DNA of 37,752 nucleotides from Treponema sp. GTDB taxonomy: Bacteria; Spirochaetota; Spirochaetia; Treponematales; Breznakiellaceae. The translations under genes were made by a program, and so were the position numbers. Location: positions 1 through 37,752 of the forward strand of contig JAIRQF010000115.1 of the NCBI GenBank assembly GCA_031256635.1, in the 5' to 3' direction. Below, piece after piece: positions 9,496 through 17,739 of the stretch. The notes below the pieces were generated by a model, which saw only the letters and a list, made by a program, of their open reading frames with translations, was not told the origin of the DNA and did not search any database. Positions within the stretch are counted from its first letter, which is position 1. Each line of letters begins with the position of its first letter.

Positions 9496-10556
9496 TCTTT
9501 ATTATTGTCGTATATTTTTTTAAAATCATTTGTAATATTTTTAAAGACATCAACCAGATTTGGATCGAAGTGTGTTCCGCTGCTTTCAAATATTTTTTGT
9601 ATTGATACTTCATGGTTTATCGAAGGTTTATAGCTGCGTTCCATTCTGAGAGCGTCATATACATCGGCTATCGTTACAATTCTTGCCGCAAGAGGGATCA
9701 TGTCTCCTTCAAGGCGGAAAGGGTATCCTGCGCCGTTCCATTTTTCATGATGGGAAAGAGCGATTTCCTTTGCCATAGGGTTTGGGTATGTTGAAAGAAT
9801 AAACGCGCCGTTCTTTGTATGTTCGCGCATTACCGCCCATTCCCAGTCGGAAAGAGGCCCTTCCTTGTTTAAAATATCATCAGGCGTACCGATTTTTCCG
9901 ACATCATGCATGGCGGCAAGAAAACCGATGTTGTCTATAAAATCCGCATCAATGCGTTTGTAAGCTTCTCCGCCGATTTTAAAAAGTTCCTGCGAAAAGC
10001 GTTTTGAGTATTCGTTGACGCGGATAATATGTTTTCCCGTATCATTGTCTTTTAATTTAGAAGCTTCCAGCAATGAAAGGAAGACAGATCTTAACAGTTT
10101 TTTGTTTTCTTCGGTAAAATCATCGAACATTACAACAAAATCACTTGGAGCGCTCAGATCCATTTCAAGAGGAAAAATGTATACCCTGATTTGTACAGAA
10201 ACCGTATCACGTGTTTTTAAATGAGCTGTGCCTTTCCATGAGAAACCGTTTCCGCCGTTTAAAATTGTGTCCCTTATTTTTCTCGCGTCTTCAATTCCGA
10301 AAGCTTTGCCGAATAAATCAAAAAAATACTTGCCTGGAAGATTTTTAAATCCCATAAACATATGTTTACAGGCTTCATTGGCATAAATTATTCTTAATTG
10401 CCTGTTTATTATAAGGACAGGAAAAATGCTTGTTTTAAACGGGCTGTGCGAAGATGATAAAATCTGTTCAACTTCTTGCAAAGATGTATCTGCGCTGTTT
10501 AAAACCTCTTCAGGTTCTTCCGCGAGTTCCAATTCTTCTTCAATAATGTAATTCAT
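9492..10556 (-). CDS. PAS plus HD-GYP domain protein, likely c-di-GMP phosphodiesterase
   Basis: Predicted to hydrolyse cyclic di-GMP. A PAS-like sensor covers about residues 40-150 (FPVLIINRQLRIIYANEAC). The HD-GYP domain covers about 155-345, with DTGKHIIRV, the metal-binding pair in AAMHDVGKIG (217-218), HHEKWNGAGYP with an intact GYP (276-278), and ADVYDAL. There is no membrane segment, so it is probably cytosolic and reads a soluble or redox signal. The ATG overlaps the tsaB stop as ATGA, so it is translationally coupled to tsaE-tsaB. A PilZ gene lies upstream in the same strand cluster. Confidence 0.92.
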   Translation of the reverse strand: MNYIIEEELELAEEPEEVLNSADTSLQEVEQILSSSHSPFKTSIFPVLIINRQLRIIYANEACKHMFMGFKNLPGKYFFDLFGKAFGIEDARKIRDTILNGGNGFSWKGTAHLKTRDTVSVQIRVYIFPLEMDLSAPSDFVVMFDDFTEENKKLLRSVFLSLLEASKLKDNDTGKHIIRVNEYSKRFSQELFKIGGEAYKRIDADFIDNIGFLAAMHDVGKIGTPDDILNKEGPLSDWEWAVMREHTKNGAFILSTYPNPMAKEIALSHHEKWNGAGYPFRLEGDMIPLAARIVTIADVYDALRMERSYKPSINHEVSIQKIFESSGTHFDPNLVDVFKNITNDFKKIYDNNKD

Positions 10557-11230
10557 TTGAGATCCTGTGAAATTTCCGCATCCGTTTTTCTTATATATTC
10601 AGGACCCGAATACAGAAAATCTTTCGTACCATTATCAAGTATTTTTCTGTTTTTTGCAACGGCGATAATTTCCCTTGCATATCCTGAGTTTATGTTTCTT
10701 AAAAGTATATTTTCTTTTAGTTCATCAGGCAGTGTTTTATATAACTGCTCGCAGCCGGGACCTGATAAAACCATCTCTTCTTTAAACTGATTGATTTCAT
10801 CCGCAATTTGATTTACCTCCGCTTCTACATCGGAAGTAAGACGCAATGCGCCCCGGAAAAAAGCATAAAAATACGCATTCCTGCGCGCTTGTATAACCGC
10901 AAGCGTTTTTTTTTCATTTCCCTGCTCCTTGCGGGCAATACAGTCAAGAGACGGTACAGGCGCAAATGGAATTGATAATGAAAGACAGAGAGCTTTTGCT
11001 ATTGAATAGCCGATACGAAGGCCGGTAAATGATCCGGGACCTCCCATGCAAAAAACTCCGTTTAAATTCATTGGCTTTAAAGCTGCCTCCTTCATTTTGC
11101 TGTCTATTAAATCCATAACAAGCTCCGAATGTTTCATGCCTTCTTCCGCATGGGCGTAAAAAATATCATCATTACGTGAAACCGCTACAGACAGGACAGA
11201 TGAACATGAATCAATCGCAAGGCAATTCAT
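10553..11230 (-). CDS. tsaB: tRNA t6A biosynthesis protein TsaB
   Basis: Scaffold subunit of the threonylcarbamoyl transfer complex that makes t6A37 in ANN-decoding tRNAs. The ASKHA-fold N-terminus is clear: LAIDSCSSVLSVAV, then GGPGSFTGLRIGYS (about residues 64-77), the TsaB signature. 225 residues is normal. It starts 2 bases after tsaE and overlaps the HD-GYP gene at its end. Its partners TsaD and TsaC are not in the window. Confidence 0.94.
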   Translation of the reverse strand: MNCLAIDSCSSVLSVAVSRNDDIFYAHAEEGMKHSELVMDLIDSKMKEAALKPMNLNGVFCMGGPGSFTGLRIGYSIAKALCLSLSIPFAPVPSLDCIARKEQGNEKKTLAVIQARRNAYFYAFFRGALRLTSDVEAEVNQIADEINQFKEEMVLSGPGCEQLYKTLPDELKENILLRNINSGYAREIIAVAKNRKILDNGTKDFLYSGPEYIRKTDAEISQDLK

Positions 11231-11232
11231 AC

Positions 11233-11670
11233 TTAAAGTTTATCCAATCCCTGTATTAAAATGCGCCTTAAAGATACTTCGGTTATTTCCAGCAGAACCA
11301 TTATTGTATTATCCGGAAGCAATCCGGATATTCGTTCGCTCCATTCAATAACGGAAATTCCGTTTGAATTGATTATTTCCTGTCCGCCAAGATCGTCAAA
11401 TTCTTTCTCGCTGTTAAGGCGGTATACATCAATATGGTACAAAGTATCGGCTTTGCCTGAAGGTATTGGATACTCATTAATAATGGTATAGGTCGGGCTT
11501 GTTATATTTTCTTTTATGCCAAGTCCCAGCGCGATTCCTTTTGTAAGGCATGTTTTGCCGCTTCCAAGCGTTCCCTGAAGCGCGACAACAGAACCGCTTC
11601 CTAAATGTTTTGCAATCTGCTTTCCGGCAGCGGATGTTTCATCCGGTGAACCGGAAATTAGTTCTACCAT
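11233..11670 (-). CDS. tsaE: tRNA t6A biosynthesis ATPase TsaE
   Basis: P-loop ATPase that drives turnover of the TsaBD complex. Walker A GTLGSGKT is followed by the family motif TSPTYTIINEY, then HIDVYRL and VIEWSE. The ORF track begins at a TTG 16 codons upstream; ATG 11670 (MVELISGSPDET) gives the family-typical 145 residues, and AAAGGA lies about 12 bases before it, a little far. It lies directly before tsaB. A gap of about 90 bases upstream holds a hairpin that may separate it from the flagellar genes. Confidence 0.92.
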   Translation of the reverse strand: MVELISGSPDETSAAGKQIAKHLGSGSVVALQGTLGSGKTCLTKGIALGLGIKENITSPTYTIINEYPIPSGKADTLYHIDVYRLNSEKEFDDLGGQEIINSNGISVIEWSERISGLLPDNTIMVLLEITEVSLRRILIQGLDKL

Positions 11671-11719
11671 ACAAATGATATATCCTTTTATTCCGACCGG
11701 AATTTTTTTATTAATCAAG

Positions 11720-11750
11720 GCTTTTCAAAAACTTCAGTTTTTGGATAAGC
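11720..11750 (-). terminator. Stem-loop between the 89-aa gene and tsaE
   Basis: CAAAAAC-TTCA-GTTTTTG is a perfect 7-bp stem (11726-11743), flanked by GCTT and AAGC which can extend it across a small internal loop. There is no U run directly after it on the minus strand, so it may be a weak terminator, attenuator or processing site. A similar A/T-rich stretch containing GAAAAAGCCT follows the rarA stop (19740s). Confidence 0.35.
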
Positions 11751-11760
11751 TACCTAAGAT

Positions 11761-12030
11761 TTAATCGTCTATCGGAAGCCCGCCTGCAGAATCCAAATCG
11801 TTTATATATGTTTTTAAATCTCTGGTTATCGGAATAAGAGGATAATCCACTTTATCTATAAAAGAAATATTAATTTCCTTTTGTCCTGTAGGTTTGTATT
11901 CGATGGAAAAATCAATGCGAAAATCCGCCGGTTTATCATTAATTTCTATAACAGCGACTCCGGTATATAATTTCCGGTAATAGATTGGGACATCTTTTCT
12001 GATCATGTCTTTAATTTTGATAACCTTCAT
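11761..12030 (-). CDS. Conserved-looking 89-residue protein in the flagellar cluster, unknown function
   Basis: A small acidic protein without signal peptide or membrane segment. Alternating strands (GVAVIEINDKPADFRIDFSIEY, INISFIDKVDYPLIP) suggest a compact beta-rich fold, with a helical end. AAGGAAGGGCGAG precedes the ATG, a convincing ribosome site. It lies 17 bases after the PilZ gene, so it is probably in the same transcript. Its position suggests a motility or signalling role; that is inference only. Confidence 0.7.
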   Translation of the reverse strand: MKVIKIKDMIRKDVPIYYRKLYTGVAVIEINDKPADFRIDFSIEYKPTGQKEINISFIDKVDYPLIPITRDLKTYINDLDSAGGLPIDD

Positions 12031-12047
12031 TCTCGCCCTTCCTTTTT

Positions 12048-13157
12048 TTATTCACGCCCGTATTCATAAACAAAAGCATTTATTACATTCATGGATTTCT
12101 GGGATACCCTTAAAAATCTGACATGAATAATTGTACTTACCCCGATCCTGTTTGATCTTAATACCTGTCCCAGTGCCGCTACTTTTTCCTCGCTTTGCGA
12201 AAATTCAATTTTAAACCTGGCGCCGACCTGCACGGGAGCCATGGTTTTTATCGAGCAGCCTCCGACTGAAATGTCCGCGATATTTCCCTGGAGACGCCTT
12301 TTATCAACCATTAAACGCTGTTTTTTTCCGCTTCCTTCAACATACACTAAATGCAGAGAACAGGCAATAGAAGTTTGTCTTCTACGGTATCGTCTCTGTG
12401 AAAGGAATCTTATCTGATGCGAATGCGCCAGCTGCAGGATCGGGTTCCCGTCTCTGCTTGAATAACCTAAAACGCGTGTTTCAAAAGAAAACCCTTTATT
12501 GTTTCTGTTAAAAAACATAACGGTCAGCCTTGTGCCTTTCGGTATCTTTATAAGGCTTCCCAATACTGTTTTTGGAGCGTCAACAACCAGGAAATCTCCC
12601 TTGTTTGACAATACATTAACATAAAATTTTTCTTTACCGGTATTAATTGTTATGGAAATATCATCCTTAAGCTGCTGAGTGGATGTTATGCCACCTATTA
12701 TACTGTTTTCCAGTATATTTCTTGTTGAAAAAAGAATCGCAAGCCTGTTCTGAGCTTCTTTTTCCGAACCAGGGGAATGTTCAATTATCCTGTAAGATTT
12801 TCTGAAATGCCTGTCTAAAAGAGCGGGGGTATTTATGGATTTTTCCGGATCCGTTACGCCATCGGATTTAAAAATATAATCAAGCATTTTTGACTGTTCG
12901 TGATTAAGCCCCAAACTGCGCGATATACGGCGCATTGTAAAGCCGGAAAAAAAACCGGACTTATTATCGCTTACAGGCCTTGTTCCGTTTCCTGAAGGAA
13001 TTCTTTTATTAATTAAATTTAATACGAACAGGGAGACAATAATGGCAAACAGTATGGAAGCGCCGATGATAATTTCAGTGGGAGAGACCACAATATCATC
13101 TAACGCAAAATTATCCAAAGACTGTAATGGCAAAAGTATTAAAATACTTCCTGTCAT
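12048..13157 (-). CDS. Membrane-anchored PilZ-domain protein, c-di-GMP receptor
   Basis: Predicted to bind cyclic di-GMP. One membrane helix lies near residues 28-50 (EIIIGASILFAIIVSLFVLNLI). A central region of about 200 residues resembles the YcgR/PilZN-like module that often precedes PilZ. The C-terminal PilZ domain has the arginine motif (QRRYRRRQTS) and DISVGGCSIK, matching RxxxR and D/NxSxxG. 369 residues. It begins 3 bases after the previous stop, with GGGTGAG as Shine-Dalgarno. Sitting in a flagellar gene run, it is a good candidate for linking c-di-GMP to motor or filament behaviour; the target is unknown. Confidence 0.85.
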   Translation of the reverse strand: MTGSILILLPLQSLDNFALDDIVVSPTEIIIGASILFAIIVSLFVLNLINKRIPSGNGTRPVSDNKSGFFSGFTMRRISRSLGLNHEQSKMLDYIFKSDGVTDPEKSINTPALLDRHFRKSYRIIEHSPGSEKEAQNRLAILFSTRNILENSIIGGITSTQQLKDDISITINTGKEKFYVNVLSNKGDFLVVDAPKTVLGSLIKIPKGTRLTVMFFNRNNKGFSFETRVLGYSSRDGNPILQLAHSHQIRFLSQRRYRRRQTSIACSLHLVYVEGSGKKQRLMVDKRRLQGNIADISVGGCSIKTMAPVQVGARFKIEFSQSEEKVAALGQVLRSNRIGVSTIIHVRFLRVSQKSMNVINAFVYEYGRE

Positions 13158-13160
13158 ATC

Positions 13161-14003
13161 TCACCCTGAATCCTTGTCTTTTACATTACCCAAAATAGCA
13201 TAAAAAAGGTCCTTTAATTTGGGAGACGCTTCATATTCGGTTAAGTCTCCGACAAGTACGGAATCGTTTTTTTCATATGCTTCCAAAAGTTCCTTTAAAA
13301 CGCCGCTGAAATTGGTTATTTGCGTTTCCAGTAACTCCTCTGATTGCTCGTCTGTACTCAAATATCCCTGCATATTAAGCTGTCTGTAAAGGCGGATGAT
13401 TTTTTCCGTAACAGCGGAAAAAATCTGAATGCTTTGCGCCGCGCGGGCGTCTTTTCCGGTTTGAATATCCAAAGGAAGGTTTTCAAGCCTTTCGCATGTA
13501 TCTTTTAAAATAGGTTCAAGATTTGTAAGTTCTTTTACAGGTTCATTTACTTCCCGCAGAATTTCTTCCGTTACAGAAATCAGGGTCTCGCCTGTCATAT
13601 TACCGTTTGAAAACGTATTTACACAGAATGCGTATAAATCGAAAATCTCCGCCGATATAAACTGAGCCGTTGCGCTGCCTGTCCAATTATTAAAAAATTC
13701 CTGCTTGTCTTTAAAATCAATTTTTTCAAATTCCCTGATGTCTTCAAGCAGATTTAAAAGGCTTGCTGCCATTAATTCAGCGATTGCGTTCGTTTGTATA
13801 TCCACGCATTGTATTTTATCTATTTCCCTTGAAAAAATGCTTTCAATCATGGAGGCGCTGGTTTGCTCACCGTCAATGCTTATGCTGGATATCCGGTGTC
13901 CCATATTGCCCAGCCATTGTTCCAGTCCGGCGAGTACCTCGCCCAGCGTATTTTCATTGTCAAGACTCACATCAAGAGCTCTGTCATTTATTTTTATATC
14001 CAT
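13161..14003 (-). CDS. Helical protein downstream of fliD, possible flagellar export chaperone
   Basis: 280 residues, acidic, cytosolic and mostly helical after a short beta-like N-terminus (MDIKINDRALDVSL). I do not recognise the family. It is encoded 3 bases after fliD, where many bacteria place fliS or fliT, and the following gene encodes a PilZ protein. Length and composition do not match classic FliS (about 130 residues), so a chaperone role is only a positional inference. Translation is probably coupled to fliD (CAGGTAGTATG across the junction). Confidence 0.65.
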   Translation of the reverse strand: MDIKINDRALDVSLDNENTLGEVLAGLEQWLGNMGHRISSISIDGEQTSASMIESIFSREIDKIQCVDIQTNAIAELMAASLLNLLEDIREFEKIDFKDKQEFFNNWTGSATAQFISAEIFDLYAFCVNTFSNGNMTGETLISVTEEILREVNEPVKELTNLEPILKDTCERLENLPLDIQTGKDARAAQSIQIFSAVTEKIIRLYRQLNMQGYLSTDEQSEELLETQITNFSGVLKELLEAYEKNDSVLVGDLTEYEASPKLKDLFYAILGNVKDKDSG

Positions 14004-14006
14004 ATA

Positions 14007-16082
14007 CTACCTGTTGCTGTTCTGGTTCTGCTGACTGAAATTATTTAATGAATTGGACAACGATTCCATTTGCGCGTATGCTGATTCCATTCTTGCAAAT
14101 TGCAACCTGAGTTCCTGTTCCTTTGAAGCCAGCTGCCTGTCCAAATTTGTAATCCGGCTCTGATCCTGGCTTATGCGCGAATCAATCGTGCTTGTTTTAA
14201 GGGAAATTATGCCTCCGGTCTGGACAAACGGGCTTACCAGAGCGTCCACATTATATGCGACTCCGGTATCCGCGAGCAAGTCTCCGGTGGAATCATAGGC
14301 GAAAAGTTCCTTAATCGCGGGTATTCTGTTTTCAAGAGCCGCGTCAAGGGTTTTTTCATTTATTTCAAGATAACCGCGAAGGCGCGACACATCATATCCT
14401 GTGTTGCCGCTTGCGTTGGTGCTTATCCCGATTTGGGCAAGTAAACTAAGATCTCTTTCAAGGCTTGTCGGGTATGGAACCGATATCGTGCGCATAAGAT
14501 TATTTTTTAATGTGTTTAATGTTATATCTCCGCTGAACGCGCCAAGCCTTTCCCTCATCGCATCAATTTCATTTGCGTTTAAATATGTCAATTCATCAAT
14601 AAGGCGCGTATCCCCGCGCGCGGTCTGCTGATTTTGAGGCAAATCGGGCATGGAGGACGCTCTTGAACTTGTCAGCACATTTATTTCCGCCAAAAGGCGG
14701 TTATAATTTCCGACAAAGGATATTATCGCGTCTTTTATGGCTTCTGTATTACCTTCGATTTTCATGTTAACAGGTTTGTCGGATACTCCCTTAACATTCA
14801 GGGTAACACCGGGAATCAGATCGTCGATTGCGTTGGTTGAGCGGGTAATTTCTATGCCTTCCATCGTTATGATTGCGTCGCGGGCGGTTGAAACTGCGTT
14901 TACCGGTTTTAAGCCGCCTAATGAAGCCGGATCGAGGATTTCTATTTTTCCAATCAATACTTCGCGGTGGGTATTTGAATTCTCAACATTAAGGGAGACT
15001 ATAGTCCTGCCGCGCGCTATTTCCGCCAGATTAAACTGCCTTGAAACAAACTGGCCGGAATCGGTTATTAACGGTAGCTTTGAGGATGTACCGTCTGAAA
15101 AAGAAAGGAGTAAAACGCCCATATCGTCATTTCGCTGCGGCACAGAAGGAGGAGTTAAATCAGGAAGAGGAGTGGAGGACGGCTCATTTTCAATTATAAT
15201 TCCGCCGTATGATACAGATCCGGACGGTACAACAGGACCTGTAGGAGGTTCGGGAACATTTATTATTTCGCCTGATTCAACTCTGGTTTTGGTCTCAAGC
15301 CGAAGTACAAGGGGAGAATCCTGACCTATAAAAATATTGACAGGAATTACCGCTGTTGAAAGCGGAGCAACCTGCAGCTCTCCGTCGCTTATATTTATAT
15401 TTGACGCGTTCTGTCCGCTTGTCCGCACAGAACTCTCGTTTATGGCAATGTTTTTGTAAGAATCAACGGCCTGTTCCATCATGCCGATGCGTTTTGCAAG
15501 CTCTATTGTGTCTGCGGAAAATCCGAGTCTGTTTTCCGTTCCTGTCAGTTTTGATTCAAGCAATAATGATCTTGTTCCGCTCTGCACCGCTATTAATGAC
15601 GCGCCTATTTTGCCTCTTCCGCGGTTATTGATAATATCAACAAATTCCCTTAATGTACCGCCGCGAAAATTAATGGCTATTTCATCATTGTTCACGGTAA
15701 ATACATAATTACCGGCATCTATTCTTGTGTTTTCATTTAACGGCTGGGATAAAAAACGATCGGCCGCGGCGATTTGTTTAACGGTAAAACTGAACGACTG
15801 CTCGGATGCTTCTCTTGTTGCCGACGCGGTAATTGCGGATGTATCGGAAGAACTTGCGGTCCTTTCGTTAAAAGGATTCTGGAAGGAGAAAAGATTTCTG
15901 GCGCTGTCGCGCAATGAGGTAATGCGGCGGCCTACTTCATTCCAGTAACTTCTTTGAGTCTGAAGATTTTCAATGTTCGTCTGGACTCTATCGCGGGGAA
16001 TCCGTTCAATTGTCATCAGATCTTCAATAAGCTGATCTGAACTAAACCGGCTTCTTATACCCGGAATATAAACATCTGACAT
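14007..16082 (-). CDS. fliD: Flagellar filament capping protein FliD (HAP2)
   Basis: Caps the growing filament and assists flagellin folding; in spirochaetes this occurs in the periplasm. The ORF track's TTG start adds 11 odd residues; ATG 16082 gives MSDVYIPGIRSRFSSDQLIEDLM, the usual FliD N-terminus, with GGGGAG upstream, and 691 residues. FliD_N spans about residues 1-105. The C-terminal FliD_C region ends in a coiled coil (SRISQDQSRITNLDRQLASK). About residues 280-330 hold a Pro/Ser-rich insertion (PEPPTGPVVPSG, STPLPDLTPPSVP), probably an exposed linker. It follows flaG by 114 bases. Confidence 0.93.
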   Translation of the reverse strand: MSDVYIPGIRSRFSSDQLIEDLMTIERIPRDRVQTNIENLQTQRSYWNEVGRRITSLRDSARNLFSFQNPFNERTASSSDTSAITASATREASEQSFSFTVKQIAAADRFLSQPLNENTRIDAGNYVFTVNNDEIAINFRGGTLREFVDIINNRGRGKIGASLIAVQSGTRSLLLESKLTGTENRLGFSADTIELAKRIGMMEQAVDSYKNIAINESSVRTSGQNASNINISDGELQVAPLSTAVIPVNIFIGQDSPLVLRLETKTRVESGEIINVPEPPTGPVVPSGSVSYGGIIIENEPSSTPLPDLTPPSVPQRNDDMGVLLLSFSDGTSSKLPLITDSGQFVSRQFNLAEIARGRTIVSLNVENSNTHREVLIGKIEILDPASLGGLKPVNAVSTARDAIITMEGIEITRSTNAIDDLIPGVTLNVKGVSDKPVNMKIEGNTEAIKDAIISFVGNYNRLLAEINVLTSSRASSMPDLPQNQQTARGDTRLIDELTYLNANEIDAMRERLGAFSGDITLNTLKNNLMRTISVPYPTSLERDLSLLAQIGISTNASGNTGYDVSRLRGYLEINEKTLDAALENRIPAIKELFAYDSTGDLLADTGVAYNVDALVSPFVQTGGIISLKTSTIDSRISQDQSRITNLDRQLASKEQELRLQFARMESAYAQMESLSNSLNNFSQQNQNSNR

Positions 16083-16196
16083 AAACCTGGTTACTCCCCA
16101 TTTACAGGCGACCAATAAAAAAGGTCTGAAATTTTATGTAAATTTGTCAGGCTTAAATATATTTAACTTAAGCTGATCAATGACAAGAAAAGCCTT

Positions 16197-16511
16197 TTAA
16201 GCCATCTCATCAAATAAAGCGCCGCTTGCCTCTTTTAAGTTCTTATGCAGACGCTGCAATTCTTCAGGCGGAAGTTCTTTAATCACCTTATCGGTTTCTT
16301 TATCAATTACCTTGACCACCACCTGATTCGATCCATGATCTACCACATATTGCAGTTTTTTATTACTGAATGTCTGACTGATCCGCTGTAAATCCGCCGC
16401 CGCTATCTGAATAACCTGAGGCCGTGTTTCCTGTCTTGCTGTTTGCGCGCGGATATCACCGCTGAATTGAGTTGATGGAGCAGGAGTATGCCCCACAATA
16501 GCTATGGACAT
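16197..16511 (-). CDS. flaG: FlaG family flagellar protein
   Basis: 104 residues. The C-terminal half carries the FlaG signature: YVVDHGSNQVVVKVIDKET and KVIKELPPEELQRL. The N-terminus is disordered and Ala/Thr/Gln-rich, as is common in the family. FlaG affects filament length in several bacteria; its exact role in spirochaetes is less clear. The Shine-Dalgarno GGAGG lies 5-6 bases before the ATG within ACATGGAGG, the same word that precedes the flaB gene at 17710. Confidence 0.9.
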   Translation of the reverse strand: MSIAIVGHTPAPSTQFSGDIRAQTARQETRPQVIQIAAADLQRISQTFSNKKLQYVVDHGSNQVVVKVIDKETDKVIKELPPEELQRLHKNLKEASGALFDEMA

Positions 16512-16634
16512 TTTATACCTCCATGTAAAAACGTCTGAAAACCCGCTGTTGAAATTGACTTGCCGGTATAAATATATTACGGGAAATTCAGACTGCTTTC
16601 TTCCGCCAATCCATGGCAGAAGGAAAATTCACCC

Positions 16635-16689
16635 GACCACTAAAAACATTTTTCGAAATAAAAAATCAGCCAAATATATTTTAGTGGTC
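16635..16689. repeat. 11-bp perfect inverted repeat upstream of flaG
   Basis: GACCACTAAAA (16635-16645) is matched by TTTTAGTGGTC (16679-16689) across a 33-base A/T-rich loop that itself contains the palindrome TTTCGAAA. The stem has a GC-rich base and AT-rich tip. It could be a terminator for flaB read-through, an RNA stability element, or an operator. Confidence 0.6.
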
Positions 16690-16734
16690 AGGAAAGAGCA
16701 GTAAAGGCGCGAACTTCACTGTTCTCAAATCCGG

Positions 16735-16757
16735 CCTCCTGACGAAATATCAGGAGG
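16735..16757. repeat. 8-bp stem-loop containing a Shine-Dalgarno-like arm
   Basis: CCTCCTGA (16735-16742) pairs perfectly with TCAGGAGG (16750-16757) around the loop CGAAATA. Read on the plus strand, the right arm is a consensus Shine-Dalgarno just before a 17-codon ORF, so the hairpin would hide it. Read on the minus strand it is a stem about 100 bases after flaB, without a following U run. Confidence 0.55.
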
Positions 16758-16762
16758 TTCAG

Positions 16763-16816
16763 ATGAGCGAGGAAAAGACGACGTCCAGAAGTCTCTTGCA
16801 TCGCAAGGATTTTTAA
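16763..16816 (+). CDS. Possible 17-aa small protein or leader peptide
   Basis: ATG at 16763 is preceded by AGGAGG with a 5-base spacer and reads 17 sense codons to TAA. The peptide is hydrophilic with Lys, Arg and Ser and has no homology I can name. It is antisense in orientation to the flagellar genes. Without a recognised promoter it may be chance; the strong ribosome site is the only positive evidence. Confidence 0.25.
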   Translation: MSEEKTTSRSLLHRKDF

Positions 16817-16827
16817 ATCATTTACAC

Positions 16828-16847
16828 CTTTGAATCTTAATCCAAAG
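16828..16847 (-). terminator. Stem-loop directly after flaB stop
   Basis: On the minus strand CTTTGGAT-TAAG-ATTCAAAG forms an 8-bp stem with one G-U pair, starting 8 bases after the flaB stop codon. No strong U tract follows, so it may protect the mRNA 3' end rather than terminate. Confidence 0.4.
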
Positions 16848-16855
16848 ATATAAAC

Positions 16856-17710
16856 CTATGAAAGCAGCTGTAAAACCGACTGCGCGCGCATATTCGCCTG
16901 CGCAAGCATTGCGGTTCCGGTCTGGTTCAAGATAGCATCCCTTGTATAGTCGACTATCTTGTTAGCCACATTTACATCCCTGATGCGGGATTCTGCAGCC
17001 TGAATATTCTCTGCTGCTATGGCTACGCCCTGAGCTGCCATTTCAAAACGGTTCTGATAAGCGCCAAGATCCGCGCGCTGCTTGGAAACAAGCTTTAACG
17101 CGCTGTCAATGGTACCGATTGCCGCGTTTGCATCAAACGGGTCAGCAATGGAAATTTTTCCCGTGTTGCCCTGTGAGTCATGCAAACCAAGCGCTGATGC
17201 TGTCATGTTGCCAACATAGATTCTTGCGTTCTGATCCATGTTTGCGCCTACCTGCAATTGCATAACTCTTCCTGTAGCTGAATCCATGGCAAATGCGCCT
17301 GTGAGCATATTCATACCGTTGAACTGGGCATGACTTGCAATCCGGTTTACTTCATCAACAAGCTGTGATACTTCAACCTGAATCTGCATGCGATCTTCGT
17401 CGGTGTAGATTCCGTTGGCTGATTGGACAGATAATTCCCTGATACGGTGCAGTATATCCTGGGTTCCCTGAAGATAACCTTCGGTAGTCTGGATAAATGA
17501 CACTCCGTTCATGATATTACGTTCTGCCTGATGTAAACCACGAATCTGGCTTCTCATTTTTTCGGAGACCGCAAGTCCTGACGCGTCATCACCGGCACGG
17601 TTGATCTGTAAACCGGAGGTAAGTTTCTCCATGTTTTTGGTCAATGTGCTCTGGGTAACGCCAAGCTGACGATCTGCGAAGATTGCGCTCATGTTGTGAT
17701 TAATAATCAT
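16856..17710 (-). CDS. flaB: Flagellin core protein, FlaB type (second copy)
   Basis: Periplasmic flagellar filament core subunit, 284 residues, the usual FlaB size. The N-terminal D0/D1 region ([20 protein letters not shown], then the conserved [25 protein letters not shown] type block) and the C-terminal D1/D0 region ([21 protein letters not shown]) are both intact; the central variable part is short, as in other spirochaete core flagellins. GGAGGG gives a strong ribosome site. From gene order I suspect this is the FlaB3 counterpart of T. pallidum; not tested. Its leader has two stem-loops, one with a GGA loop. Confidence 0.96.
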   Translation of the reverse strand: MIINHNMSAIFADRQLGVTQSTLTKNMEKLTSGLQINRAGDDASGLAVSEKMRSQIRGLHQAERNIMNGVSFIQTTEGYLQGTQDILHRIRELSVQSANGIYTDEDRMQIQVEVSQLVDEVNRIASHAQFNGMNMLTGAFAMDSATGRVMQLQVGANMDQNARIYVGNMTASALGLHDSQGNTGKISIADPFDANAAIGTIDSALKLVSKQRADLGAYQNRFEMAAQGVAIAAENIQAAESRIRDVNVANKIVDYTRDAILNQTGTAMLAQANMRAQSVLQLLS

Positions 17711-17739
17711 TTATATACCCTCCATGTGTAGCGTAACTC

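Larger units (their letters stand above)
16512..16855. other. 344-base non-coding stretch between flaG and flaB, rich in inverted repeats
   Basis: It holds, from left to right: the flaG ribosome site; a small GCCA/TGGC hairpin with a GGA loop on the minus strand (16605-16617); an 11-bp inverted repeat (16635-16689); an 8-bp stem (16735-16757); a possible 17-codon plus-strand ORF (16763-16816); and a hairpin just after the flaB stop (16828-16847). No tRNA and no clear sigma-28 promoter for flaG was seen on the minus strand. Confidence 0.6.

Noticed and set aside
14737-15324. 195-aa plus-strand ORF inside fliD
   Set aside because: Antisense to an intact fliD, with composition explained by the opposite strand.
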